From positions 1 through 40,399 of the forward strand of contig NZ_FXTO01000029.1 in NCBI RefSeq assembly GCF_900182725.1: a DNA stretch of 40,399 nucleotides. Reading direction: 5' to 3'. The notes below the pieces were generated by a model. The model did not search any database, was not told where the DNA came from, and saw only the letters and a list, made by a program, of their open reading frames with translations. The translations under genes were made by a program, and so were the position numbers. This document shows positions 19,586 to 28,943 of the stretch, piece after piece (the stretch's first letter is position 1; every line of letters begins with the position of its first letter). This DNA comes from Thalassovita litoralis. Lineage in GTDB: Bacteria; Pseudomonadota; Alphaproteobacteria; Rhodobacterales; Rhodobacteraceae.

Positions 19586-20415
19586 CCCCGACAGTTGTGC
19601 AGGTGTTGCGCGATGGCGCGGCCCAGTTGGCCGAGGCCGGGATTGATGCGGGCGATGCCCGGCATTTGTTGGCCTTTGCTATGGGGGTGTCGCGGGATCG
19701 GCTGGTGTTGATGGGCAGCGACCCGGTGCCGGATGCGGCGGTGGCGCGGTTCCGTGCGGCGGTATCGCAGCGGATGGCCCATGTGCCGGTGTCAAAGATC
19801 ACCGGGCAGCGACAATTCTGGGGGCGAGTGTTTTATGTGACCGGCGATGTGCTGGACCCGCGCCCGGAAACGGAAACCCTGATTGCCGCGGCACTGGATG
19901 CGCCTGCGCCTGCGCGGGTGCTGGATCTGGGAACAGGCAGCGGTTGTATTGCTGTGACCTTGCTGGCGGAATGGCCGCACGCGCAGGGCGTGGCCACGGA
20001 CCTGAGCGATGCGGCGCTGGCGGTGGCACAGGGCAATGCGCAGGATTTGGGGGTCACGGATCGGCTGACGCTGGTGCGTGCGGATTGGTTCGATGGCGTG
20101 CAGGGCAGTTTTGATCTGATCGTATCGAACCCGCCCTATATTTCCGATGCGGAAATGGCCGATTTGTCGCCCGAGGTACGGGACCATGATCCGCATATGG
20201 CGCTGACGCCGGGGGGCGATGGTTTGGCACCTTATCGGATAATTGCGGCTCAGGCTGCGACATATTTGACCGCCGGGGGCCGGGTGCTGGTGGAAATCGG
20301 CTGGAAACAGGGGCCGGATGTCGCGGCCCTGTTTCAGGCGAATGGCTGGCAACATGTACAGGTTTTACCCGATCTGGACGGGCGCGACCGGGTTGTTTCG
20401 GCAAAACGCGGCTGA
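19582..20415 (+). CDS. prmC: Release-factor glutamine N5-methyltransferase
   Basis: A 277-residue SAM-dependent methyltransferase that methylates the Gln of the GGQ motif in RF1 and RF2. The N-terminal helical domain (about 1-75) recognises the factor. The Rossmann domain has motif [17 protein letters not shown] (about residues 113-128) and the catalytic NPPY in [15 protein letters not shown] (about 176-190). The [13 protein letters not shown] and DPRPETETL segments are characteristic of PrmC/HemK. It overlaps the prfA stop codon by 4 nt, so the enzyme is co-expressed with its substrate. Confidence 0.97.
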   Translation: MTPTVVQVLRDGAAQLAEAGIDAGDARHLLAFAMGVSRDRLVLMGSDPVPDAAVARFRAAVSQRMAHVPVSKITGQRQFWGRVFYVTGDVLDPRPETETLIAAALDAPAPARVLDLGTGSGCIAVTLLAEWPHAQGVATDLSDAALAVAQGNAQDLGVTDRLTLVRADWFDGVQGSFDLIVSNPPYISDAEMADLSPEVRDHDPHMALTPGGDGLAPYRIIAAQAATYLTAGGRVLVEIGWKQGPDVAALFQANGWQHVQVLPDLDGRDRVVSAKRG

Positions 20416-20452
20416 AAAGCCACGAAAGAAATGAAAATTTTATCTTTTCCCC

Positions 20453-20473
20453 GTGAAATTACTGTGATTTCAC
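20453..20473. promoter_or_regulatory. Perfect 7-7-7 inverted repeat upstream of the DUF4167 gene
   Basis: GTGAAAT (20453-20459) and ATTTCAC (20467-20473) form a perfect dyad spaced by 7 bases, in the 231-bp gap between prmC and the DUF4167 gene. It is AT-rich with no T-run after it, so it looks more like an operator than a terminator. The binding protein is unknown. Confidence 0.4.
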
Positions 20474-20646
20474 TTGTCATCGGCCCCTCTTAGGCATTAG
20501 TCAGGGCGTGTCGATCCGGTGGATGCTATCGTGCGGTCCCGGATGACGCCAAGCCAAAATTGTTGTGATCCCGTCAGGTGTTCAGAGCGCAAGAGGCGCG
20601 AAACGGGTGCAACGCATTGATGATGTGAAGGCTGGACAGCAGGAAT

Positions 20647-21315
20647 ATGAGATCTTCGAAAAGCCGCTCGCGGTCAAAATCGAACCGCAATAACAACAGG
20701 TCCGTTGGCAATATTGTCAACCGAGTCTTTGACAGCAACGGTCCCGAGGGCAAAGTGCGCGGTACGCCGCAGCAAATTATTGATAAATATAACCAACTGG
20801 CCCGTGATGCACAGTTGGGCAATGATCGGGTTGCGACTGAAAATTTTCAGCAACATGCCGAACATTACCTGCGCATGTTGTCCGAAGCGCAGCGTGAACA
20901 GGATGCGCGCCGCGAGGAGCAAGAGCGTCAGAACCGTGAACGTCAGGCCGAGCGTGACCGTGAACGCGCCGCGCGTCAGGACCGCGAGTCCGAGACCGGA
21001 GCGAAGGCCGACGACAAACCAGAGGCCCAGCAGCCTGTTGCTGCGGCCGGTGGTCAGGCGGATGTTGTCGATCTGGGGGGGGATGACGATTCGGGTCTGG
21101 TGGAAACGCCGGAAAACCAGGCTGAAAGCAAACCCGTTGTGGATGATGCCCCCAAGGCAGACAAGTCTGACAATGGCGAAGAAAAGCCCAAGCCGAAGCG
21201 CACGCGTACTTCTACGCCGCGCAAACCGCGGGCCAAGAAGACCACTGATAAGGACGCTGATAAGGAACCTGCGGCAGAGCCAGAGCCGCCGCAGACCCCT
21301 GAAGCGGCAGAATAA
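20647..21315 (+). CDS. DUF4167-domain protein (charged, RNA-binding-like N-terminus)
   Basis: A 222-residue highly charged protein. The N-terminal DUF4167 domain (about residues 1-75) has the Arg/Ser/Asn-rich lead SSKSRSRSKSNRNNNRSVGN and then RVFDSNGPEGKVRGT, QQIIDKYNQLARDA and NFQQHAEHYLRML. The remainder is a low-complexity R/E/Q helix (about 80-120) and an acidic-to-K/P/T-rich disordered tail. The family is alphaproteobacterial and functionally uncharacterised; the basic N-terminus suggests nucleic-acid binding. Its place just downstream of prfA-prmC recurs across alphaproteobacteria in my recollection. It has its own terminator. Confidence 0.88.
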   Translation: MRSSKSRSRSKSNRNNNRSVGNIVNRVFDSNGPEGKVRGTPQQIIDKYNQLARDAQLGNDRVATENFQQHAEHYLRMLSEAQREQDARREEQERQNRERQAERDRERAARQDRESETGAKADDKPEAQQPVAAAGGQADVVDLGGDDDSGLVETPENQAESKPVVDDAPKADKSDNGEEKPKPKRTRTSTPRKPRAKKTTDKDADKEPAAEPEPPQTPEAAE

Positions 21316-21319
21316 AACA

Positions 21320-21349
21320 AAAACGCGGGCCAAATGGTCCGCGTTTTTT
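21320..21349 (+). terminator. Intrinsic terminator of the DUF4167 gene
   Basis: AAAACGCGG (21320-21328) pairs with CCGCGTTTT (21339-21347) around a 10-nt loop and runs into a T tract. It begins 5 bases after the stop codon. Confidence 0.88.
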
Positions 21350-21376
21350 GCTGTGGGGGGCTTGTGGGGGTGGGGA

Positions 21377-22219
21377 TCAGCCCGCGCTGAGGTTCCGCGA
21401 CAGCGCGCAAAACTGTTCCAAGGATACCGTTTCCGCCCGGTCCGTGGGCTGAATGCCCGAGGCAAGCAGGCGGTCCTCGATATCCGGGGCCATGCCTTTG
21501 AGCGCAGCGCGCAGCATCTTGCGGCGCTGATTGAAGGCGCGGGCCACCACTTGTTCCAGCTTCTTTGGATCAGCCGGATATTTCGGTTCGGGCAGGGCGG
21601 TCAGATGCACCACTGCCGAATGCACCTTGGGCGGGGGGCTGAAGGCCTCGGGGGGCAGGTGCAGCACGATCCGCGCATCCGTGCGCCATTGCGCCAGCAG
21701 GGCCAGCCGTCCGTATGCTTTTGATCCCGGTTGCGCGACGATGCGTTCCGCCACCTCTTTCTGGAACATCAGCGTCAGCGATGACCAGAACGGCGGCCAT
21801 TCCTGCGGTGTCAGCCAGCGGATCAGCAATTCCGTCCCTACGTTATAGGGTAGGTTGGCGGCAATGCGGATGGGGGGCGTCAGATGGGCCAACGGGTCCA
21901 CATCCAGCGCGTCACCATTGATCACTTCCAGCTTGCCGGGATAGGCGTCGGCGATTTCCGCCAGTGCGGGCATACACCGGCTGTCCTTTTCAATCGCCAG
22001 AACCCGCCGCGCGCCTTCGGCCAGCAGCCCACGGGTCAGCCCGCCGGGGCCGGGGCCGATTTCCAGCACATCGCATTGCGACAAATCCCCCGCCAGCCGT
22101 GCGATTTTGGCGGTCAGGTTCAAATCCAGCAGGAAATTCTGCCCCAGCGATTTTTTCGCCGCGATCCCGTGATCGTCGATGACCTGCCGCAGGGGGGGGA
22201 GGGTATCAATGCCGCTCAT
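21377..22219 (-). CDS. rsmA: 16S rRNA A1518/A1519 dimethyltransferase
   Basis: A 280-residue SAM-dependent rRNA methyltransferase (KsgA) that dimethylates two adjacent adenosines in helix 45 of 16S rRNA during 30S maturation. [14 protein letters not shown] (about residues 20-33), motif [17 protein letters not shown] and the catalytic [11 protein letters not shown] (about 120) are present, with a C-terminal [14 protein letters not shown] that binds RNA. It is the last gene of the lpt-surA-pdxA operon, and its ATG overlaps the pdxA stop by 4 nt. The surA-pdxA-rsmA order matches that of enteric bacteria. Confidence 0.97.
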   Translation of the reverse strand: MSGIDTLPPLRQVIDDHGIAAKKSLGQNFLLDLNLTAKIARLAGDLSQCDVLEIGPGPGGLTRGLLAEGARRVLAIEKDSRCMPALAEIADAYPGKLEVINGDALDVDPLAHLTPPIRIAANLPYNVGTELLIRWLTPQEWPPFWSSLTLMFQKEVAERIVAQPGSKAYGRLALLAQWRTDARIVLHLPPEAFSPPPKVHSAVVHLTALPEPKYPADPKKLEQVVARAFNQRRKMLRAALKGMAPDIEDRLLASGIQPTDRAETVSLEQFCALSRNLSAG

Positions 22220-23193
22220 GCGGTGGCCTTTCTTGCGTCGGCCATCTGGCGGGCCAGTTTCAGCGCCTCGATCAGGGAATTGGCGTCTGCGATGCCTTGC
22301 CCGGCAATATCGAACGCGGTGCCGTGATCGGGCGAGGTGCGGATAAACGGCAGGCCCAGCGTGACATTGACGCCCCCGGCGAAATCCAACGTCTTGATCG
22401 GGATCAGCGCCTGATCATGATACATGCAGATGGCCGCGTCATAGCGGGCGCGGGCGGTGGCATGGAACATCGTATCGGCAGACAGCGGCCCGGCAATCGC
22501 CAGCCCTTCGGCCCGCAGTTGATCCAGAACCGGGGTGATCAGGGTGATTTCCTCGGTCCCCATTGCACCGCCTTCGCCTGCGTGGGGGTTCAACCCTGCC
22601 ACCGCCAGACGCGGTGCCGCCAGACCGAAATCGCGGATCAGCGCGGCATGGGTGATCCGGATCGTTTGCTCCAACAGATCGGCGGTTAGCAGGGCAGGCA
22701 CATCGGCGATGGCTTCGTGGATCGTGGTTGGCACCACACGCAGTTGCGGGCAGGCCAGCATCATCACGACACGATCCACCCCACCCAGCGCGGCCAGATA
22801 TTCGGTATGCCCCGGATAGCCAAAGCCAGCGCCGTCCTTCAGCGCCTTTTTGTGGATCGGCGCGGTTGTCAGCGCTGCGGCACGCCCCTGCATGACCAGA
22901 TCGACGCCCCGCGCGATGACATCAATCACGCCTTGCGCATTGGTGGGGTCTGGCTGCCCCGGCACCGCTGGCGCGGCAAAGGGATGAACCAGCACCGGAA
23001 GCCCGGATTTCGCGGCTTCGGACGTGTCGGCGGGGTCGTTTATTTCCACGATGGCGGTGCCGCGCGGCAGGTGGTGCGGATCACCGATATAGAAAAACGG
23101 CAGGCTGTCACGCAACGCGGCCCAAGCGGTCGCCGCAATTTCAGGGCCAACACCTGCCGGTTCTCCGCAGGACAGCGCGATGGGCAGGCTCAT
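22216..23193 (-). CDS. pdxA: 4-hydroxythreonine-4-phosphate dehydrogenase
   Basis: A 325-residue NAD-dependent enzyme of the DXP-dependent pyridoxal phosphate pathway. The three metal-binding His are visible in [11 protein letters not shown] (about residue 133), [14 protein letters not shown] (about 204) and [15 protein letters not shown] (about 258). The product ends with [18 protein letters not shown], typical of PdxA. Its start codon overlaps the surA stop (ATGA) and its stop overlaps the rsmA start in the same way. Confidence 0.97.
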   Translation of the reverse strand: MSLPIALSCGEPAGVGPEIAATAWAALRDSLPFFYIGDPHHLPRGTAIVEINDPADTSEAAKSGLPVLVHPFAAPAVPGQPDPTNAQGVIDVIARGVDLVMQGRAAALTTAPIHKKALKDGAGFGYPGHTEYLAALGGVDRVVMMLACPQLRVVPTTIHEAIADVPALLTADLLEQTIRITHAALIRDFGLAAPRLAVAGLNPHAGEGGAMGTEEITLITPVLDQLRAEGLAIAGPLSADTMFHATARARYDAAICMYHDQALIPIKTLDFAGGVNVTLGLPFIRTSPDHGTAFDIAGQGIADANSLIEALKLARQMADARKATA

Positions 23194-24419
23194 TCCTCGA
23201 CGATCCGGGCGTCAGCGCGCATCTGTTCCAAATAGCCATTGGCCAGCGCCTCGATCCGGCGGTTGCGCAATTGCGCTGCCAGTTCTTCGCGGCTGGCATC
23301 CTGCGTCAGCGCCGGGGTGCGGCCACACATCATCAGCAGCATCAGCGTTTGGCCGTTGTTGCGGGTCAGCAGGGTGGAAAATTCGCCCTTGTCCAGCTTT
23401 GACAGTTCAATCGCAATGTCGCGCGGGATTTCGCCCGGTTTCTGCGTGGTCACGGTCAGGTTTTCCGGCGGCTGCCCCTTGGCATGGCCATACAGGTCGT
23501 CGCAGGTATCCGTGTCGTTGATGATGTTTTGTGCCTGTGCCAGCGCCTCGGGGGTGCGACCGCCGGGGATCAGATAGGTGGCATATTCGATCGCGGAAAT
23601 TTCCGGTGCGCGGTAATCCGATTCCGCAAGTGACCGCAATTGAAACAGGGCTACGGCCCCTTGCAGGGGCAGCGGTTGGGTTACTTCGCCGGGTTTCAGC
23701 GCCAGAATGACAGGGCGCAACTGTGGCGGTAGTTTGGTGATGGGCATCCAGCCCACGCGCCCGCCCTGATCGCGGGTGGGGGCCGCCGAAAAACGGCGGG
23801 CATTCGCTGCGAACCCGTCCAGCGTTTGATCCTGCGCCAGTTCGGTTGCCAGTTCCAGCGCCTCGGCCTCGCGGCCCTGTGGGGCGGGGATAAAGATTTC
23901 CGAAATTAAGACTTGGGCAGATGTGCCAGAGTTCAGTGCCCGCAAGGCTTTGTCAATGTCAGCATCCGTCACCGCTGCCCGACCTGCAAACCGTGCGCGC
24001 ACAACCTCGCGCCATGCCAGACCGGCGAACAGGAAATCCTCGAATGTCTGCCGGGCCACATCGCGCGATGCCAGATATTCAAAGAACTTTTCGGTTTCCA
24101 GCTTGGCACGCCCGGCGAATTCCTTGGTGCCTTCGGTGATCATTTCTTCGGTGACTTTAATCCCGACAGCTACGGCGGCATCCAGTTTCAGCCGTTCTTC
24201 GATCAGTTGTTTGCGGGCTTCTTTTTCCAGATCACCGGGCGCGTTCAACGCCTGCATCAGCAGGATACGCTGTTCGATTTCATAATTGGTGATTGCGCGG
24301 TCATTGACCCGGATCGCGGGGCTGAACAACCCCTTTGCCTGGACGGGCAGGGGGGCAGTCAACAGCAGGCCAAGGGCGGCGAAAGCCAGAAAAATCCGGT
24401 GCATGGTCAGTGTTTTCAT
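23190..24419 (-). CDS. surA: SurA-like periplasmic chaperone / peptidyl-prolyl isomerase
   Basis: A 409-residue exported protein. The signal peptide spans about residues 1-29 (MHRIFLAFAALGLLLTAPLP, cleavage near VQA-K). The SurA N-terminal domain follows (IRVNDRAITNYEIEQRILLM), then one parvulin domain (about 165-270: LISEIFIPAP, RFSAAPTRDQGGRVGWMP, L.PGEVTQPLPLQGAVALFQL), and a C-terminal helical segment. SurA escorts outer-membrane proteins, including LptD, through the periplasm. Only one recognisable parvulin domain is present, against two in E. coli, which is usual in alphaproteobacteria. It starts 3 bp after the lptD stop, with AGGAAC overlapping the lptD end. Confidence 0.93.
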   Translation of the reverse strand: MKTLTMHRIFLAFAALGLLLTAPLPVQAKGLFSPAIRVNDRAITNYEIEQRILLMQALNAPGDLEKEARKQLIEERLKLDAAVAVGIKVTEEMITEGTKEFAGRAKLETEKFFEYLASRDVARQTFEDFLFAGLAWREVVRARFAGRAAVTDADIDKALRALNSGTSAQVLISEIFIPAPQGREAEALELATELAQDQTLDGFAANARRFSAAPTRDQGGRVGWMPITKLPPQLRPVILALKPGEVTQPLPLQGAVALFQLRSLAESDYRAPEISAIEYATYLIPGGRTPEALAQAQNIINDTDTCDDLYGHAKGQPPENLTVTTQKPGEIPRDIAIELSKLDKGEFSTLLTRNNGQTLMLLMMCGRTPALTQDASREELAAQLRNRRIEALANGYLEQMRADARIVEE

Positions 24420-24422
24420 TCT

Positions 24423-26603
24423 TTAGTTCCTGCAAGTGCGGGCATAGCTGCGATCTTCACTTTGGGCGCTGAACCCCCGTAACCCCACGGTAAACCCGAA
24501 ATTCGTCGATGGTTCAACGATAGTCGATGAGGTGAAGCGACGCGAGAGGCTCAGATTCAGCTCGATACATTCATTCATATAGCGCAGGCCAAGGCTGGCC
24601 TCGGTGGCGCGGCGGTCTGCGACGTCATAGCGCCAGTTCGCCGTCCCGGACCAATGCCGAGACAGTCGATGATACCCATCCAGCGACCATTCGGAAACGG
24701 TGTCGCTGCGGTCTTCGTCAGGATCGGCCCCCAACCAGACATAGGACAGGCCAAAGCCGGAATTTGGGGTCAGCCAACTGGCGCGGGCTTCGGCTTTGTG
24801 GACTTCCATATTGCCGCCCAGCAGGGTGCGGGCGGTCAGGCCCAGCCCCTTGGCGGTGCGGAATTGCGCGGCGACCAACACATCCGATGTCATCCCGGAC
24901 AGGCCCGACGTGACTGAAAAATCAGATGTATCGTCCTCGCGATACACCTGCCCCAACGTCAGCATCGTGTTCCAGCCATTCGCGGCGGTCCGCGACCAGT
25001 TCACCCCAAGCGCCGCCGTCGCCCCGCGTTCACGCCGATCCGGGGCCGGGAAATGCGACAGCGCCAGCAGGTTGCCCTCGTCGAATTCTACGCGGGTGCT
25101 TTCATCATTGGGGATGTTTAACCCATCGCCGCCAACCCAGCCCATCATCAGCACGGGTTCCACCACATGCACGGCCCCGCCGGGCGACAGTTTTACCCAA
25201 GGCCAGCGCAGCGTCAGTGCGGTTTGCGGCGTCACCAGAATTTCATTATCCACCGCAACCGAGGCATCCTGCCGGATCGTGTAGGCATCGACGGACGCCC
25301 CGGCGGTAAACTGCGCCCGAATACCGGGGCCAAAGGTCCAGCCCCGCAGCCACATTGCCGCCGCTTCGGCCCGGCTGACATCGCGCCCATCGCCCCAGAT
25401 GTCGCTGTCCGGCCCGTCCGTAGCAATATCGGAATAGCGGTAATGGGCGTGGGTAGCGAAATTCATCCGCAATTCCCCGCCCATATGCGCCGGGAAAAAT
25501 CGCCGTTCATACACAGCATCCCCGATGATGGTGGGGATGGTGGAGTTATCCTCGCTTTCGCGCAGGGTTTGGAATGACACCAGTGCCAGCCGACGATAAT
25601 CGTCGCGCTTGGTGCGGGTCAGCGCCACCTCGCTTTTCAGGCGGTCTTTGTCGGAATAATCGTAATCCAGCAGATAGGCGCGGTCCGTCACGGCCTCGAC
25701 CCCGAAGGACAGTTTGTAATCATCCGCCAGATTGAACAAACCACTGCCGAAGACATAGCCGCGCCAATCGCCCGGTTGCAGCGTGTCCTTTGACATTGCG
25801 CCTTCAAACTCGATCCGTCCGGTGCGGAATGCCTGCCGATAGCGCCATTCCAGCGTGCTGGTTTCAGCCGAGGCATAGGGTGTCAGCGTCAGATCCTTGT
25901 CATCGCCCATCTTGATGAAATAAGGGATCTTTATCCCCAATCCCAGTTCAGAACTTTGCTTCAGCGACGGGATCAGAAACCCGGTGGCGCGGGCCAGCGT
26001 TGGGTCTGGCAGACGCATCCGGGGCAGCCACATCACGGGCACATCCATCAGCCGCAACTGTGCATTTTCAAAATAAAGCTGGCGTTCCTGCTGATCGTGA
26101 ATCGTGCGTTCTGCCCGGATTTGCCAGACCGGGGGCTGATCCGAATTGCACACCTGACAAGATGTCGCCGCCACCTTGTAAAGCTGGGTATAGCGCCCGC
26201 CCACGCGGTCAATCTGATTGGCGGCCAATTGCACCTGCCGGTCCATGATCATCCGCGCCCCGCGCAGGATGCCGTTTTCCAGCTTACTGTCCAATTCGCC
26301 CGATCCGGCCAGAATGATCGTGCTGTCGCCCTGTGTCAGCGTGATCGGCCCTTCGATCAACAGCTTTTCGGTTTTGCGGTCATATTCGACACGGGCGGCT
26401 TTCATTCGCACATCGTCATACATGACTTCGACATTGCCGGATGCAACCAGCCGGTCGCGCCCATCCACCCGCAAGCTATCGGCCACCAGAACCGCAGGCG
26501 GCGGCGGGGCGTCTTTTTCCACGCCCTGCGCATGGCCGGGCAGCACCGGGGCAGCCAGCACCAGCGCGGCAGACAGCAGATAGGGGGCGAAACGGCGTGT
26601 CAT
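24423..26603 (-). CDS. lptD: LPS-assembly outer membrane protein LptD
   Basis: A 726-residue outer-membrane protein that with LptE inserts LPS into the outer leaflet. A signal peptide (about 1-26, ending GHAQG) precedes an OstA/LptA-like jellyroll (about 38-170: VDGRDRLVASGNVEVMYDDV, ARVEYDRKTEKLLIEGPITL) and a long beta-barrel region. Cysteines occur as CQVC in the periplasmic part and near the C-terminus (NECIEL and ARTCRN), matching the inter-domain disulfides needed for function. The ATG at 26603 is used; upstream extension lies inside lptG. It overlaps lptG by ATGA, so barrel, transporter and chaperone (surA) are coupled in one operon. Confidence 0.97.
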   Translation of the reverse strand: MTRRFAPYLLSAALVLAAPVLPGHAQGVEKDAPPPPAVLVADSLRVDGRDRLVASGNVEVMYDDVRMKAARVEYDRKTEKLLIEGPITLTQGDSTIILAGSGELDSKLENGILRGARMIMDRQVQLAANQIDRVGGRYTQLYKVAATSCQVCNSDQPPVWQIRAERTIHDQQERQLYFENAQLRLMDVPVMWLPRMRLPDPTLARATGFLIPSLKQSSELGLGIKIPYFIKMGDDKDLTLTPYASAETSTLEWRYRQAFRTGRIEFEGAMSKDTLQPGDWRGYVFGSGLFNLADDYKLSFGVEAVTDRAYLLDYDYSDKDRLKSEVALTRTKRDDYRRLALVSFQTLRESEDNSTIPTIIGDAVYERRFFPAHMGGELRMNFATHAHYRYSDIATDGPDSDIWGDGRDVSRAEAAAMWLRGWTFGPGIRAQFTAGASVDAYTIRQDASVAVDNEILVTPQTALTLRWPWVKLSPGGAVHVVEPVLMMGWVGGDGLNIPNDESTRVEFDEGNLLALSHFPAPDRRERGATAALGVNWSRTAANGWNTMLTLGQVYREDDTSDFSVTSGLSGMTSDVLVAAQFRTAKGLGLTARTLLGGNMEVHKAEARASWLTPNSGFGLSYVWLGADPDEDRSDTVSEWSLDGYHRLSRHWSGTANWRYDVADRRATEASLGLRYMNECIELNLSLSRRFTSSTIVEPSTNFGFTVGLRGFSAQSEDRSYARTCRN

Positions 26604-27697
26604 CCGTCCTCCATATGCAGAAGCAGACCCAACGCCAATAGGACAGAAGCCACAGGCGGCGCCCATGCAGCCAGCATTACGGGAATCTGGCCGTTCTCCC
26701 CTAAAATCTGCGCGAAATTACGGATATAGTACAGGCTGAAGCCCAACATGATCGCAGCCAAGACTGCAATCCCGGTATGCCCGAACCGTGTGTGCCGCAT
26801 GGTAAAAGCCGAAGCAATCAACACCATCGCCATCAGGAACAGCGGTCGTGCCAGTTCCATTTGCAGCCAAACGGAATGCCGCCGCGCCGAAAATCCGGCC
26901 TCCTGCAATTGCTGAATATAGTGCGGCAAATCCCAAACGGAAATCACGCCGGGGGTGCCGAAACTGTCGCGAATGCGGTCCTGTGTCAGGCTTGAGGGCA
27001 GCGTCATCGTGTCATGCGTTTTGGCCCCCGCTTCGGGGTTCAGGCCCGCCGTTAACGGCCAAACTTTTGCATGGGTCAATTCCCACGCGCCTTTGATCAG
27101 CGTCGCGCTGTCGGCCTGAATGCGGCGGATCGGTCCGCCTTCGGGGGCGTAGGACAAAAAGGTTACGTCATACAGCGTCGTGCCATCGGTATTGGCGCTG
27201 GCGGCGCGGATCACGGTTTGGCCTTCGCTGCCGCCTTGGCGTAGCCACAGCCCTTCGGCGCTGATCGACAACACGTCAGCCCCTTCGTTTTTGTAGCTCT
27301 CGTACAGTTCGTTATAGCGTTTCGAGGTGGCAGCCACGATCGGGTTGAACATGGCCACGGCCAGAACACCAATCAATATTGCCACCGCCATCGGTGCCAT
27401 AAGGCTGCGTAACGCTGACCGCCCCGCAGCCCGCGCGACCACCAGTTCCGACGACCGCGCCAGACCCAGAAACAGCGTGATCGTCGCCAGAATCATCACA
27501 AGCGGCAGAATGTTGTAAATCGCCTGCGGGGTGTTCAGCAGTGTCAGTTCTAAAATCTGCGGCAGTGCCACCCCCAGCGCGGAAAACCGTCCGATCTGTT
27601 CGACCAGATCAATCATCGCCATCAGCAGGAAAAACACGCCAAGAATGCCCAGAAAGATCGTGGCGAATTTGCGGGCGAAATAGAAATACAGCGTCAT
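26600..27697 (-). CDS. lptG: LPS export ABC transporter permease LptG
   Basis: A 365-residue inner-membrane permease of the LptB2FG complex that extracts LPS and passes it to the periplasmic bridge. It has the YjgP/YjgQ architecture: three spans at each end (about 10-110 and 275-360) flanking a periplasmic beta-jellyroll. The coupling-helix region SSELVVARAAGRSALRSLMAP follows the third span, and ALQ-type sequence LNTPQAIYNILPLVMILATI is typical. The ATG at 27697 overlaps the lptF stop by 4 nt; the longer in-frame extension lies inside lptF. Confidence 0.95.
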   Translation of the reverse strand: MTLYFYFARKFATIFLGILGVFFLLMAMIDLVEQIGRFSALGVALPQILELTLLNTPQAIYNILPLVMILATITLFLGLARSSELVVARAAGRSALRSLMAPMAVAILIGVLAVAMFNPIVAATSKRYNELYESYKNEGADVLSISAEGLWLRQGGSEGQTVIRAASANTDGTTLYDVTFLSYAPEGGPIRRIQADSATLIKGAWELTHAKVWPLTAGLNPEAGAKTHDTMTLPSSLTQDRIRDSFGTPGVISVWDLPHYIQQLQEAGFSARRHSVWLQMELARPLFLMAMVLIASAFTMRHTRFGHTGIAVLAAIMLGFSLYYIRNFAQILGENGQIPVMLAAWAPPVASVLLALGLLLHMEDG

Positions 27698-28818
27698 GTC
27701 TGTACCTCGGGCAGGGGGGCGGGGCGTCGGGCGCGTCCGGCCCAGCCCAGCAGCGCAACCGCGATCAACACCCCTGTCACTGACGAGGCATAGGCCGCAG
27801 GCCACATGTGCGGGTCGGCTTGTACAGTGTCTGCGCCCAAGCCCTCGAACAGCTTGACCAACACCAGCAGCACCAGCGCCGCAACGATCTGACGCCAGAC
27901 GCCGAACCGTGAAAAACTACCAATCAGCAGCGTTGCAAATCCGATCAGCGCCGCCGCCAGACATTGAAGAGCCTGATTGATCCGTCCGTGTGCCTCTTCT
28001 GTGACGCGGCCCACGGTTTCGCCGGTTTCCGCGGCTATCTGATCGGGGTGCAACAACATTTCCAGCGTTCCCGTATGCCGAACACCGCGCGTCTGGGCTG
28101 CGGTTTTACGGATCAGGTTGGTAATGTCATAGGAAAAATCGGCAAAATGGGTGGTGAACAGCCGATTGCCATCGCGGGTGAAGCTTTGTGCCATCCCGTC
28201 CAGCATCACTAATTTTACCGTGCCGTCCTCGTTCACCAGATACGCGCGGGTGGCGGTATAAGTCTGTGCGCGGTCGTCCTGACGGCGGTCGGACAGGAAC
28301 ACATCTTCCAGCGCGCCTTCGGGTGAAATCTTGCGGATGAAAAAGGTCACGCCATCTGTGGGGTGCAGGAACGTGCCTTCTGTCAGCAGTTTGGCTGTGA
28401 CGTTTTCGGCGATTTCCGCCTCGCGCTGTTGCATCTGAAACAGGCTGGCGGGAACCAGAAAATGCGTCAGAACTGACATCATCAGCCCCACGATCAACCC
28501 GTAAATCGCCACGGGCCGCGCCAACCGCCACGGGCTGTATCCTGTGGCCTGCATGACGACCAATTCAGATTCACTGCTCAGCCGGTTGGTCACATAAACC
28601 GACGCTGCGAATGCGGCCATCGGAAGCACCAGCCGGATCACATTTGGCAGGGTCAGGGCGGTGAATTCCAGAAACACAAAGGCCGACTGGCCGTCGCCAA
28701 TCAGCTTGTCAAACAGTCGTACTGCCCGGTTGATCCAGTACACGGACACCAGCACCAGCGAAAAGAATCCAAACAGGACCATCAACTGGGACAGCATATA
28801 TCTGTCGAATCTGGCCAA
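27694..28818 (-). CDS. lptF: LPS export ABC transporter permease LptF
   Basis: A 374-residue inner-membrane partner of LptG with the same 3 + jellyroll + 3 layout. RFDRYMLSQLMVLFGFFSLV opens the first span, and SSESELVVMQATGYSPWRLARP is the coupling helix for the LptB ATPase. The start is a TTG at 28818 preceded by a GGGGGG tract; the next in-frame ATG (28798) would cut off conserved residues of the first helix. It is the first gene of the lptFGD-surA-pdxA-rsmA operon and is divergent from pepA across 125 bp. lptB is not in the window. Confidence 0.95.
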   Translation of the reverse strand: MARFDRYMLSQLMVLFGFFSLVLVSVYWINRAVRLFDKLIGDGQSAFVFLEFTALTLPNVIRLVLPMAAFAASVYVTNRLSSESELVVMQATGYSPWRLARPVAIYGLIVGLMMSVLTHFLVPASLFQMQQREAEIAENVTAKLLTEGTFLHPTDGVTFFIRKISPEGALEDVFLSDRRQDDRAQTYTATRAYLVNEDGTVKLVMLDGMAQSFTRDGNRLFTTHFADFSYDITNLIRKTAAQTRGVRHTGTLEMLLHPDQIAAETGETVGRVTEEAHGRINQALQCLAAALIGFATLLIGSFSRFGVWRQIVAALVLLVLVKLFEGLGADTVQADPHMWPAAYASSVTGVLIAVALLGWAGRARRPAPLPEVQT

Positions 28819-28943
28819 GATACCCCCCGGGAACCAAATATTGTGTCCTGTGTTACCCCAAGCTGCGCCGGGGGAAAACTGCTATCTGGTCAAGGTGGCA
28901 AGGTCGCGCTAGGACTCGGGGTAAAGCAGGCAAGGAGGCCCAG

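Noticed and set aside
20674-21465. 263-codon minus-strand ORF opposite the DUF4167 gene
   Set aside because: It runs through the terminator into the rsmA region and mirrors the low-complexity charged tail of the real gene.
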